A DNA stretch of 64,000 nucleotides. Origin: Austropuccinia psidii. Its lineage: Eukaryota; Basidiomycota; Pucciniomycetes; Pucciniales; Sphaerophragmiaceae. The notes beneath the pieces were generated by a model. That model was given only the letters and a program-made list of their open reading frames with translations. It ran no database searches and was not told the DNA's origin. Positions 46,837 to 57,667 of the stretch are shown in pieces; within the stretch, counting starts at the first letter, position 1; the number at the start of each line of letters is the position of its first letter. A program made the translations under genes and the position numbers. Where the stretch lies: the NCBI GenBank assembly GCA_023105745.1, contig JALGQZ010000013.1, positions 903,501 to 967,500 of the forward strand, read 5' to 3'.

Positions 46837-47765
46837 GCTCTTTTCCTTGCCTAGAGCTTGCTTGAGCTGTCAATAGAAGGTATTGTAAATTCTGCGCTTG
46901 AAAGCCTTCCCAAAAGGAAGGTTGTACCGGACTAAGATCGGGGTCTTGAACAGTTTTTTTTCCCAAAAATAGTCATCCATCCATGCTTTGTAATGAAACT
47001 GGGCAGTTCATTGAAAAACAATAAGGGTGTCTGTTTCAAGCAAACTTACCAAAAGATTACAACCATGTTTTGAAAAATATTTATTGAATACTTGTGAGGG
47101 AAATGTTTGAGAATTTTCTCCTTTTGATTCATGTTCAGGACAGCAAATGTTGGTTCATCACAGTTGCAGAGAACCACTTTTGTAGAAATTCCTGTTGCCG
47201 CGGAAATGTTGACAAAGGTGGTAAGAGGTGACATTTTTTATTTTGTGGATAAGATTGTGTTGAAGAATTGGGTTTACAGAATAATGTTTTGATTAAATTG
47301 ATATGTGTTACTTGTAGCTTTTGCCCAATTTTTCTCCTGTGTTCTATATCACTACGTATTTTTTTCCATTTAAGGTTTTTAACACAGATTTCTCTCCTTT
47401 TATCAAAAAATACCTACTGTTTTCATAAGCCATAAATCTCAGTAGGAATTTTGCAGATTCCTCTCTTTGAGTTTTCAAAGCCAGGGAGAAATCTTATGAC
47501 TTATATTTTTCTTTTCTGATAATTAATTTTTTTCATTTCAAGAATTCTAATCAGGATTAATTTTTTAATTACATAAATATGTCACAAAAAAGGAAAGAGC
47601 TATGTACAAGTTACTAGAAGTGAAGAGCTTGAGAGATGTAAGAAATTGTCACACATAAGGGGAAGTTCAAGAATTATAATATCTAGTCAATGAAGGAAAT
47701 CAATATTTCAAATCACCTGACCACTCATTATCACCTACAGCAAAGCCTGATCCCCCTAAAACAAA
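46837..47765. other. Spacer right of B2
   Basis: AT-rich. A 62-codon minus frame at 47046-47234 lacks recognisable motifs. Nothing else supported. Confidence 0.3.
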
Positions 47766-48922
47766 TTAATCAAGATCTTGCTCATGGGCCATTTTGGTAT
47801 CTCTATCTAAAAGGGTATTGAATTCTTGTTCTTCATAGTCCTGCATTTCAGAATTTTCCTCTTCTATATGATCATAAATTTCAGTCTCATCATCATTTCT
47901 ATGCAAATATTTATCCTCCTTAACAATATTGTGGGAAAGGTCATAGTCAGCAGTGCACCTTTCCCAATACTTCTTGGTGAAGTTTTGGTCACTAAGCCTC
48001 TTGTCTGAATGTTTTATACCATGAATATATTTGGAAGCATCAGGTAAGAATGACACCTTGAATGCATCTGAGACTACTGTCTTTCAACCAACAGGGCAAT
48101 TATTGAACCATTTTGGATTGTAGAAGTCAATTGGCAAGCTTTTGGGAGGTTGAGAATAGGTTTAAGGATTTGGTGTATTGACTTCAATTCTGTTTTGTCT
48201 TTTTGGATTGCTTTCCTTCTATTGTTTCTGCTTTCTCAATTTCCTCATCCACACATCTCATGTATTTGGTTGCATTTTCTGAGCAGAAATTGAGCTGGTT
48301 TATTTTGTAGGTGTTCTGGTATATGTATTCATCATTGCTATGAGCTTCTGTCTTGGACAAACGTTTTAAGTAACACTTTGGAAAGTTACTGGCTACTCCA
48401 AATTTGTAGCAAATATCACAAATCTGTCAAAAAAACATATCAGTAAGTAAAAAGCGCAACCTCTTTATTATTAAGTACTCTTACACGTTTCCTTGATAAT
48501 TGAATTGCTCCTTTCTCTTGATCTTTTTTGTGTTTTCCAGCTTTCTTCACCTCCTTCTTAAATTGTTGAGTCATGTAGTAATTGACATAATGGTTGTAGG
48601 TTTAATGAAGTAATTGAATATTTCTGAGATAATGGATATTAAAATTCATGTGCTTGTAAGCATCCCCAATAGCAGCCTGATGAAAGCTTTGAATTGCACT
48701 AATTTGGAATGCTTTGTTATATAAGGTGTCACTTGCCTGATCAAGATTTGGGGTTCATCGACGAATTCCGCACCTGGAGAGCAAGGCCTGTATGTATAAA
48801 ATGAAAAAGTCCTTCATGAAAACTATACCTCAGCAAACCTTCTTTCTTCCAGGTTGAACTCCTTTCAGTGTCAAAACCTTGTCTTGAGGAATTAGTGGTA
48901 CGCTTGTATCACTTTCAGCCAT
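47766..48922 (-). pseudogene. Decayed intron-containing gene, rust-type hypothetical family
   Basis: Read on the minus strand from ATG 48922 (MAESDTSVPLIPQDKVLTLK). A first intron ends at about 48790 (CATACAG); an exon follows with SRCGIRR, a stop, then DQASDTLYNKAFQISA and YVNYYMTQQFKKEVKK. A second intron of about 60 bases (donor CGT|GTAAGA near 48487, acceptor TTGACAG near 48427) leads to FPKCYLKRLSKTEAHSNDEY. After several stops and a frameshift the last 96 codons are open (48056-47766: SFLPDASKYIHGIKHSDKRL, then acidic). It resembles hypothetical proteins I recall from rust genomes, often near Tnp2-like transposases. Function unknown; it may be the second gene of the DNA transposon. Confidence 0.5.
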
Positions 48923-49287
48923 CTTTTTGATTTATTCTGAGCTTTTGAAACAATTGTTGAATTCTTGAAGCAAAGAGTGGTAAGGGGCAATCGTAACGGC
49001 ATGTGGATGCTCAATCCCCCAAAGGATTTTTATATGCAAATAAAATGAATCCTCAAATCATATTTTGAAAACAGTCAGGCATACAAAAAACTTTCATTTT
49101 AATAGTGAAAGTAATGAAAATTGCCTTGGTGTACTGAAAGTCTGGAGGTGTATTGGTCATAACGACATGGTATGGGTTTTACTTGTGTGAGCAATTGTAA
49201 AGTTTGTCTATGAAACTCTTGATAATAGTAACAATATCAAGAGTACTATGACTTTCCTCAGTAGAAAGGTATAATATAATAAGATAT
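48923..49287. other. Spacer left of element C
   Basis: AT-rich; no gene seen. The last five bases (GATAT, 49283-49287) are the expected left target duplication of element C; its partner would lie beyond the window. Confidence 0.3.
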
Positions 49288-51363
49288 TGTAACCACAAAT
49301 TTAAATCTAATTATTAAAATAATTATATATATATAAAGAAATTTAATTATTATTACATAAAATAGGAATAAAAAAAATATAATAATTATAATAAATCAGA
49401 ATTATTCTATTATTGTTATAGTCACTGACAATTATAACAATAAGAAGTGTAAAGCTCTTAATAAGACAATTACATGTGGAAAATATAAATATCTAACCAC
49501 TTATAAATAATATATAGATATTATTTATAAAAGAATTATAACACAAACTGTGCAGAAATAATCATTATAGAAAAATTCTATATAAAAAACTAATAATAGA
49601 TAAAAAAAGATATAGAATTTTCGAGAAAACTTACGTATAATATTTATTTAATATAACAAGTCAAACAACAAAAGCAATTATATTACATAATAATTATAAG
49701 TTAAAAACACGCCAAAAATCAATAATTCTAAAAATAAAACAACTTCTCATAAAAAAATATGATTAAAGAGTTTTTGAGAGGAATTTGTGGATTTTAAAAG
49801 ACATTTTAAAGACAATTATTTTATAAAAGAAAATATATTATAGGTGACTACAACAATAATCTAATTTCTATTATTTCAATTCTTTAATTCAAGGTTTATA
49901 AAGAATAAAAGAATTAAGAAATACTTTAATAATAAGATCTCATATATAATAAATCTTTACCTGTTTAAATGTCTAATATGATTGGATTGATAATTGATGA
50001 TGGACGAAAACAGTGATGAAAAGACTCTTTTTATGTCTACAAAGCAGCTCCCATGATTCATAATGGATGTAGAGGGCGTGCTCAGGTCAAAACTGAAAAA
50101 CCATGCTTAAAAAGAAGGTTCTTAACTTAAGGTAACTTATTTTTAATTCCAATTTAAAGTGACCAGTGTTATTCTTAACTCGAAGTAACTTCAATCCTCA
50201 GTTAAGTTCATTATTTCAAGTTTTAATATAAAATAGGTTTTTTTATGTTAATTTTCATCATATGAAAAGCTTTAAAATAGAGTTTCAAGCAGAAGTCTCT
50301 TAAGCTCAATTTTTAATTAATTTTTAAAGAGATCTTAATTTTCTTTAATTATCATTAAAAGAGTAAGTTTCCAGGCTAATTACGCAGGAAATCTGTCTAT
50401 AAAAGAGAATCAAAATTTCATTTATATATAGATAATACTAAATTGTAAGCTGTGTGAAATTTACAAGCAAATCCATTAAGAATTGGATTTTCAATGAACT
50501 TTTGAATTTATTACTATTTTTCCATGTAAAATAGCAATAAACACTAAGCCTTAGCTTTTCATAAGGCTTTCATGCTTGTAAAATTAAATTTTTAAGCTTA
50601 TTTAAGCTTTGAAAGGTCTCAAAATTTTAATTTCAAGCCTGCATATTGGGATTTACACTTTGGCAGCTTGAAATTCCTGTCCAAATTGGGTTAAAACCAG
50701 TTTAAACCTTAAGGTTGGCTCAAAGTCTAATTCTAAAGTTCAAATAAGGTTGAAAATCCTCCAATACAGGTGGACAACCTTACTTGAATCCTTGAAGATC
50801 CAAAAGGTTGGGTACCCTGGCTCTGTTTAGTCTTTTTCCTTGGTCCCACCTTTTTGCATGGATTTTGCCCTTTTATTTATTTACAGCCAGACTATGGCCT
50901 CAAACCCTTTTAAATTGAGCTCACACAGGATTTACATTCTGTGTGGAAAATCCTCAGCCAATTAAGTGAATACACACAACACGTCAATTTTAACTAAATT
51001 TTTGGGAAGCTTGCCTAACCTTATGCTGCTTTACATTTAAGCTTATTTAAGCTTAAATTTAGCAATGTTAAAAAAAATGTTAAAAAAGCTACATTAGTAC
51101 TGTGAGATTATTAAATGTTCCAATAACATAACAACTAAGCCTTTTTGGTATAACACCCTATGGGTATACCCTAGGTCATTTTTGGTGTAGAATCCAAAAA
51201 TGACATAATATTCATAACTTTGATTATCCAAGAAAAAGTTATACTTTATTATTACTATTTTTTATTTTAAATTCAATTGAAAATTCTGCTGAAGACTAAA
51301 TCAACTCTATATAAAGTCCTTTGTGGCCTTATGGGTGTGTTATAAATACCTCACAGGCTCACA
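49288..51363 (-). repeat. Element C 3' LTR
   Basis: 2076 bp. On the minus strand it starts TGTGAGCCTGTGAGGTATTT, close to the A LTR start, and ends ...TGGTTACA. The bulk is not alignable with A1 or A2 by eye, so it is a third subfamily. The left boundary rests only on the TGT...ACA rule. Confidence 0.65.
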
Positions 51364-51375
51364 TTCCCTACCACC
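51364..51375 (-). promoter_or_regulatory. Element C polypurine tract
   Basis: On the minus strand GGTGGTAGGGAA directly precedes the LTR; the same sequence flanks LTR D and the 3' LTR in A2. Confidence 0.5.
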
Positions 51376-51498
51376 AAAACAAATTGTACCACAATTTTCT
51401 TTTAGTAGTGTACTCCCAAATTAGTTGGGGGGGTATCAAGCACTGTCCAACCTCTCTACTTATACTTTCAAGTATTTAAAGCACACAATTCAGATTTC

Positions 51499-52056
51499 TC
51501 ATTGAGGAATTGGTCTTCTCCAATGTCTGAATCTTCTGAAAAACCTGCGGGCATCAGGTATCTTTTCTGCTACAATCCATTCATCTTCATGTTGTGGATT
51601 GTTGTACCTGACCAAGTATTCTCTTTCATCTTGTCCCCTTAGTCTTCTTTCTTTCAAGAATTTTAGTACTTTTTTCACTTCACTCTGATCAAGTGGAGGT
51701 AATTCTAAGGGTGTTTCATTTCTCAAAAGAAATAATTCCTTATCACTTGAAGTGTAATGTTTTACCAGACTAACAGGAGAAGTTGGATGTTTGTTTTCCA
51801 ATTCTCCTGCAAGTTCTACCTGTGCTGCATGTGTCCCATGAAGGGCTTTAATAATAAATGGTCCTGAAGAGGAATCCTTGAATTTCTTTGGGCCTTCAAT
51901 ATCTTTAAAGTTCAAGGTTAAAACTAGTATCAAGTCCCCTACTTTGAATTCTGGGGTTTTATGACTTTTATCCCATTTCTGTTGAGCATATTCAAAGGCA
52001 TCATTCATGCTTTGATTTGCATGATTCCTTACTTGATCAAGATTTAGCTTATTCAA
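51499..52056 (-). pseudogene. C integrase C-terminus and chromodomain
   Basis: An open stretch of 185 codons: basic KVGDLILVLTLNF region, GPF motif (SSSGPFIIKALHG), then KKVLKFLKERR and REYLVRYNNPQHEDEW, ending RRFRHWRRPIPQ. Homologous to the end of A2 pol. Confidence 0.75.
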
Positions 52057-53164
52057 GTAAATACTGATAATCTTGAGTCAGTCATTTGCACCTTCTCTTC
52101 TTTCCCTGTCAGTGGATGTTGGGGGTCATATCCCTTACTAATTCCATTTTTCTTTCTGGCAGGTTGAAACAGTGAATTGACGATTCATTTGGTTGGCTAT
52201 TTGGCCTTTGGCTTCTTATTATCCTGTCTATTGGCTTCCTTTTCTTTTATCTTTGGCATACTTGTCTTTACTTAGGGTTCCATCCTTTTTCCAACATTGC
52301 AGGAGTTTTGCCTGTTGAAGCATGGATGGAGGTCTTGTAGGCTAATTCCAATGGTGGTATAAGAGTACAACAATCATGGGTAAATACATCAGAATCCTTA
52401 AACTCCAGGCCATAAGCACAAACCCTTCTGATCATGTCCTCAAGGGTTTATATCATTTTTTCTGTTAGCCCATCTGTTTGTGGATGGTATGCTGTTGAGA
52501 ATGATAATTTTGTACCCAAAAGCTTATGTAAATTAGTCTATAGGTCTGATGTGAATTTTGGGTCTCTATCAATAATGACATTTTTAAAGAGACCAGTATC
52601 CCATATAACTCTGTTCCAAATCAAAATAGCTGTATCCATAGCAGTGTCATCTTTATGAAATGGTAAAAAGATTGGTTTTTTGCTATATCTGTCTACAATG
52701 AGAAGACATGCATTGTAACTTTTATCACCTCCATGTGGTAAGGCAGTTACCCAATCCATATGAACCACTTCCCATGGGGTACTTGGTTCTTGGATATGAA
52801 TTGTCAAACCAAATATTTTACCAGTAGCTTTATTGGCTTTCTGGAATCTATCACAACTATGACAGTACTCACTGACATCTTTTCTCCAAGATGGCCACCA
52901 GGTACATTTCTTAATTCTTTCCATTGTTCTGTCTTCTGATAGATGTCTGGAGCAAATCATTTCATGGCATTCTAGAAGTATTGTTTTAATTAACATTCTA
53001 CTACACAGGACCATGACACATATGTGTTTAGATCTATGATATAAAATACCATCAAATAAAGGTAATCTCCCATTGTAAGAAGATGTTTTCCAAATCTCAT
53101 CCAGAGAATTAGCCAAAGCTGCATCTTTACAATCTTTGGAAGTAGAGAAGTAAGAATATGACAA
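52057..53164 (-). pseudogene. C integrase core, decayed
   Basis: The best frame is 53164-52538: zinc region ECHEMICSRHLS with CHSCDRFQ (the last Cys of the pattern is replaced), then [12 protein letters not shown] and [12 protein letters not shown]. The part with the expected Glu (about 52440-52490, [14 protein letters not shown]) is in another frame, and 52060-52430 is scrambled. Confidence 0.7.
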
Positions 53165-54214
53165 TTCTTATCCAGCTTATAGCTTTCTCTAACTTGTTCA
53201 AAGAACTCTACCCCAACATCTGTGATGTTAATTCCTTAAATTGGAATTAGAGGCTCTGCACTTGTGGGAACATAGGCAGGATTTTCAGGTGTTATGGGTA
53301 ATTCCCATTTACTCAAGGCATCAGCATTCCTGTGAATATTTCCAGCTTTATGTACTATGGTAATATTGCCTCTATGCTCCTGTATAGCAATCTGCCATCT
53401 TAACATGTGTCCGTTTGGAGTTTTCATGTTAAGAAGTGATTTTACTGCATTACAATCAGTGATTACTTCAAACACACTACCATCAAGATAAAAATGAAGT
53501 TTTTCCAGATCCCATACAAGGAAGAGGCACTCCCTTTGGCTGGCTCAATATCTGCCCTCAGTAGGTTTTATTTGTCTTAAAAAAACAAATTGGACCTTCA
53601 TAAGGTTGGTCATTGACAATTTGAACTTGACAAAGAGCTTCACCTAGGACCTCACCAGATGCATCAATATACAGCTTAAAAGGAAGTTTCCAGTCTGGAA
53701 TCAGTAGTAATAGTGCATTGGTCAAGGAAAGTCTGATCCCCTCATATGATTGAATCCTCTCCTGCATCATTTCAAAGATGGTTTATTGATCACAAATTCT
53801 GTACAATAATATGGCATGGATTGCAAAATCTTCCAGGTGTTGCATGTAATGACAGGCAAAACCTAAGAAATATATCATTTCTTTTTTGTTCTGGGGCATT
53901 TGTTTCAGTAACACTGCATCCACTTTGTTTTTATCAACACCAAGGCTCAGTCCTGAGACTACATTTCCTAGAGCTTTCCACTCATGAAACCCAAAATTAC
54001 ATTTTTTAAGAGATATTTTCATGTACACTTGCAGAATTTTCTTAGATACTAATGAAAGTCTCTCTAAATGCAATTTCCAGGTTTCTTAACAAATGATAAT
54101 GTCATCAATATAAATGATTAACCATCCCTCTGATAATTCATGTGGGAAAATTCTATTCATCATTCCTTGGTAATGACAGGGAGCATTTTTAATACCAAAA
54201 GGCATCCTCAAGTA
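53165..54214 (-). pseudogene. C RNase H and RT second half, decayed
   Basis: RNase H fragments at 53236-53475 ([17 protein letters not shown]) and 53558-53770 (LYIDASGEVLGEAL). The RT thumb/connection is at 53783-54073 (VSGLSLGVDKNKVDAVLLK). The catalytic YIDDIIIC motif is visible at about 54085-54110 and is followed at once by TAA. Frames change between fragments. Confidence 0.7.
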
Positions 54215-55440
54215 TCAATAATCACCACAATGAGCAATAATCCTCAAAAAGTTCCTAGCATGAAGTGTTAAAACATCCTGATGAAAACCTTTAAGAGCAT
54301 CCATAGAAGTGATAAACTTGGCTTTGGATAATTGAGTCAAAGCTTCATGGATTCTAGGGATCGGATACCTATCTAGAATAGTGTAGGTATTCAATGCTCT
54401 AAAATCACCAACCATCCTTGATTTATCATTATGCAAAGTAATAATTACAGGAATTGTGACTTCTACTTCTTCATTTTGTCCAACATTTCTAAGAACTCCC
54501 CATTTCATTAGTACATTAATATGACTTTCTAATGCCTCCCTGGCCCTAGCGCTAGCTGGATAAGCTGGTCTTCTTAAAAGTGGAGGGTAATATCTTTCCA
54601 CATTAAGCATAATTTCCACATCATGGCCTTTGATTGCCCCAAGTGGCTCATTATCAGAAGAAAAGGCTTCCCTGTATTTAAATAAAATTTCAATAAGTTC
54701 TTCCTTCATTTCTGGTGTTAATTCAGGACTAATTTGTGCTTCAATTAGTTGATCTGACACAAATTTATCTTTATTAACATTTTTTCTTTTCCAATGACAG
54801 TTATTGCTCTTTTTTCTGGCAGAAAAGCAAATTTTTGCCTTTTATTTTCCCCTATAGTGAAATACGTGTCTTTACAATTATTAATATCAATACCATAAAT
54901 ATTCAGATAATCATTTCCAAGTATAAAGTGTTTTGAAGTAGAATTATTCATAACAAAAAATTAAAACTTTAATCTGATACTTCCTGTGGGATGAGGAAAT
55001 ATCATTGCTGCTTCAAATATACCTAAGGGGTTCATATTTTGGCTGGCACTGCTAAATTTTACACCTTCAATTGGCATTAACTTGTCTTGCCAATTAGTCT
55101 AAATCTTGTCAAGATAATCTTTTCCAACACAAGTACAAAAGGCACCTTAGTCAAGATGTATGCTGGCTTCTCTGTGGTTTATCACAATATTAGTGATACA
55201 AGATGATCCAGCTGTATAGCCCTTACCTCTGGCTGGTTTGGTTTTCTACATTTTAGCATCTTTCCCATGTATGAAATCCATACCTTCATCAATGTACTGT
55301 GGTAAGTGAGTATGCACTTCTGTGACTTCAAAGGAAACATTAATATTTTCTATGCTAAGCTCATCTGGTAATTCCTCCTCTTCAGAAGATTCAGAATCAC
55401 CTTCATGTATAGGGACATCATTTGTTTCTTTTGTGTCATC
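54215..55440 (-). pseudogene. C protease and RT first half, decayed
   Basis: RT N-terminal half 54760-54215 ([40 protein letters not shown]). Upstream, 54951-54745 has [16 protein letters not shown]. The protease active site at about 55148 reads LD-stop-GAF, with a stop in place of the middle residue. An acidic linker lies at about 55330-55440. Confidence 0.7.
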
Positions 55441-55454
55441 TTATTTAATTTCTA

Positions 55455-55931
55455 TCACATTGAACCTGTCTCTTTGGGACAAGTATTAGCCAAATGAGAT
55501 ATACTTCCACACATATGAAATTTCAAAGGAGAATTGTCATGTGCTTTATTGGGTTCTGGAATTGGTTTCCCATTTGTCTTGTTGTCCATTGGGGTTTTGT
55601 ACCGATTTCTACCAATTTTTGTTCTAGTAGTGATGTCCTCCATAGCATTAATATAATCTTCGGTAGAGAAAGGCTCAATAAATCTGATTCTTATAGCATG
55701 CTCGAGGTCACCACCATACTTTCTTAGTATCCTTTTATGTACCATTGTTTACGACATATCAGGATGAAGGGCAGTTAGTCTGTCCTTTTGTATAAGAAAC
55801 CAAGACATGGGCCTGTCCCTGTCAATATTAAAAATGGCTTCTTTAAAATAATTCTTCATTTTAAGTCTCCTGGAATCATTTGCCCATTTGGAAATAATTT
55901 TTTCTTTCCACCAAGTCCAAGAATGTTTACC
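55455..55931 (-). pseudogene. C gag capsid and zinc knuckle, cut by element E
   Basis: Contains KHSWTWWKEKIISKWANDS (about 55870-55930), DRDRPMSWFLIQKDRL, RKYGGDLEHAIR, and a knuckle reading FHMCGSISHLANTC, in which the first Cys is Phe. One stop lies at about 55748. Unlike A1 and A2, the stretch between capsid and knuckle is open. At 55931 the sequence changes abruptly to the E LTR. Confidence 0.75.
55927..55931. repeat. Predicted left target-site duplication of element E (ttacc)
   Basis: The five bases TTACC next to the E LTR. The other copy should lie beyond the window end, so this is unconfirmed. Confidence 0.4.
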
Positions 55932-56691
55932 TGTCACAGGGGCTCTTCGAAGTGAAGAGGGCCTGGCACTCAGTAAACTGGGACTCACTTATGGAGGGCT
56001 CAAAGATAAGATAAGATGAGATACACTTAAGATTGTTAAAGATAAATTGCTAAAGAATGAATATAAGAAAAGAAGCAACAAAGGATAAGAGTAAAAGAAT
56101 AGAAGAGCCAACCACAAACAAGTCCAAGTCCACTGTTTCAACCTGTCAGAATGGAAAGAGAAGGGTTAATAAGGATATGGACACCCAACTCATACTGTAC
56201 AGGCAAAGAGAAAAATGCAAAGACTAACTTAAAATTAAATAATTATAATACCCAAAATAAGGATAAGAATAATTATGAAATGATAAATAAACTAAATTAA
56301 TTAACTGGGGAAAAGTCCCCAGGGGGGAGAAAGAGGGGCTGGTATATGTGAGAATCACCAGCCCTGATCCAGAGGAAGAATTTTCATGAGAATAATTGAT
56401 GATTGAATTGAGTCTGGCCAATACAGGTCCTGTACAGCTGTACAGAACCTGTAAAAGAGGTGTGGTGTATTTGAGTGATCATACAGTTCCATACTGGTGT
56501 ATTGAAACTGTATTGGGTGAATCCAACCTGTACAGGTATTGACAGGCTGTATTGATGTACCAAGCTGTATGCATGTTTCAGAATGAAGATTGCTGAAACT
56601 GACTGCTGATGCAGAAACTGGATTTGCTGATTTGAGGTGTTTGAGTGGGTGTATGAATGAATACCCTTACCCCTGATGGATGGTTGTTACA
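55932..56691 (-). repeat. Element E 3' LTR
   Basis: 760 bp. On the minus strand it starts TGTAACAACCATCCATCAGG and ends GAAGAGCCCCTGTGACA; the ends are TGTAACA/TGTGACA inverted with one mismatch. A purine tract abuts it on the pol side. Repeats of CTGTACAG-type sequence occur at about 56430-56570. Confidence 0.75.
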
Positions 56692-56704
56692 GTATCCCCC
56701 TCTT
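56692..56704 (-). promoter_or_regulatory. Element E polypurine tract
   Basis: On the minus strand AAGAGGGGGATAC sits immediately before the LTR start. Confidence 0.65.
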
Positions 56705-57667
56705 GAAACTGGTGGGCTCCTGAACACCATAATACCCTGCCACTGTTGAGTGGCATCTCAATATCCCCACATTTTTTCAAAACATTTTCTTTTTAATTTT
56801 CTTTCCTCTTGACCATTATCCTGAAAATCCTTCATTATTTCTTCCCTGCCAAATTCATTTGATTCCCCCCTTTTTCCAAGCTTGAGTGAGTATTCCTTCC
56901 AAAATATGCCATTCTTTTCTTTTGATTCAATCAGCCATGCCTTGGGATGTGGCCTTGGGATATATCCCAGAATAAAGGCCATTGAGCACTTGTGCTCAAA
57001 AAATGGTGCCCAATGAGTATCTGACTTGTAATCATTGGCCCAGACTTAATCCAATTAATGAATGAAACTTTCCTCCAAGGGGTCTTGTCCCCATTGTCCA
57101 AGGAAATGGCCTCAGACAGCCCTCCAAATGTTTTTTGGGCTGTGGCCTCCATCCTGAGTGATCTTGATGCATTATACTTTTTATGGCCTTTTTGGCCTTT
57201 TTGGGTCTTTTAGTGATTAGGGCATTTTTTTGATTTTTGGCCATAATAGGCCTTTTCGAGTCTTTGGGATCCTACGGTCCGTGGGCCGTGGACCATACGC
57301 CGTGGGCCGTGGTCCGTGGGGGCTATTGGAGGCCCCCAGGACCAAAATGGAGCCCCTCGGCCCAAATTTGCTGGGGACCCAGGGTGACCAAGGGGTCCAG
57401 AAATGGCCCTTACCCAATTTTCACCCTACATGGCCTGGACCCATTGATGGGGTCCAGGACCATCAAGATCCTGGCCTCCCCAAAGTTGCAGGGGAGGCCC
57501 TGGGTGATGAGTTCAGCCCCAAAGGGGTATGAACCTTCACCTTAGAGGCTTTGAGGGGGGGCATAATTGAGTTATGGCCCCATTTCCTTGAGTCAAGTTC
57601 CTTTTTTCTTGATATGGAGTGGATTGATTCTGACGTCTTGAATCTTCTGCTTGCATATTCTTCAGTT
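56705..57667. other. Element E 3' region left of the antisense gene
   Basis: 963 bp. Two overlapping minus-strand frames (57152-56931 and 56982-56758, the latter ending in a Lys/Glu-rich stretch) may be remnants of a sense ORF; I cannot assign them. A GC-rich island at about 57270-57330 repeats CCGTGGGCCGTGG twice. The part before 57668 should contain the promoter of the antisense gene; no clear TATA box was seen. Confidence 0.4.

Larger units (their letters stand above)
49288..55931 (-). mobile_element. Element C, decayed A-like LTR retrotransposon (3' part)
   Basis: Minus-strand element: 3' LTR 49288-51363, PPT, chromodomain, integrase, RNase H, RT, protease, gag. The gag stops abruptly at 55931 where the element E LTR begins, so its 5' part should lie beyond E, outside the window. 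Every coding block resembles A1/A2 and is interrupted by stops and frameshifts. Confidence 0.85.

Noticed and set aside
55932..55990. Element C gag as a simple 5' truncation
   Set aside because: The break coincides exactly with the terminus of the E LTR, so interruption by E explains it better.
57230..57545. Two overlapping plus-strand ORFs of about 100 codons
   Set aside because: They follow from the GC-rich GGGCCGTGG repeat, which lacks stops in several frames.
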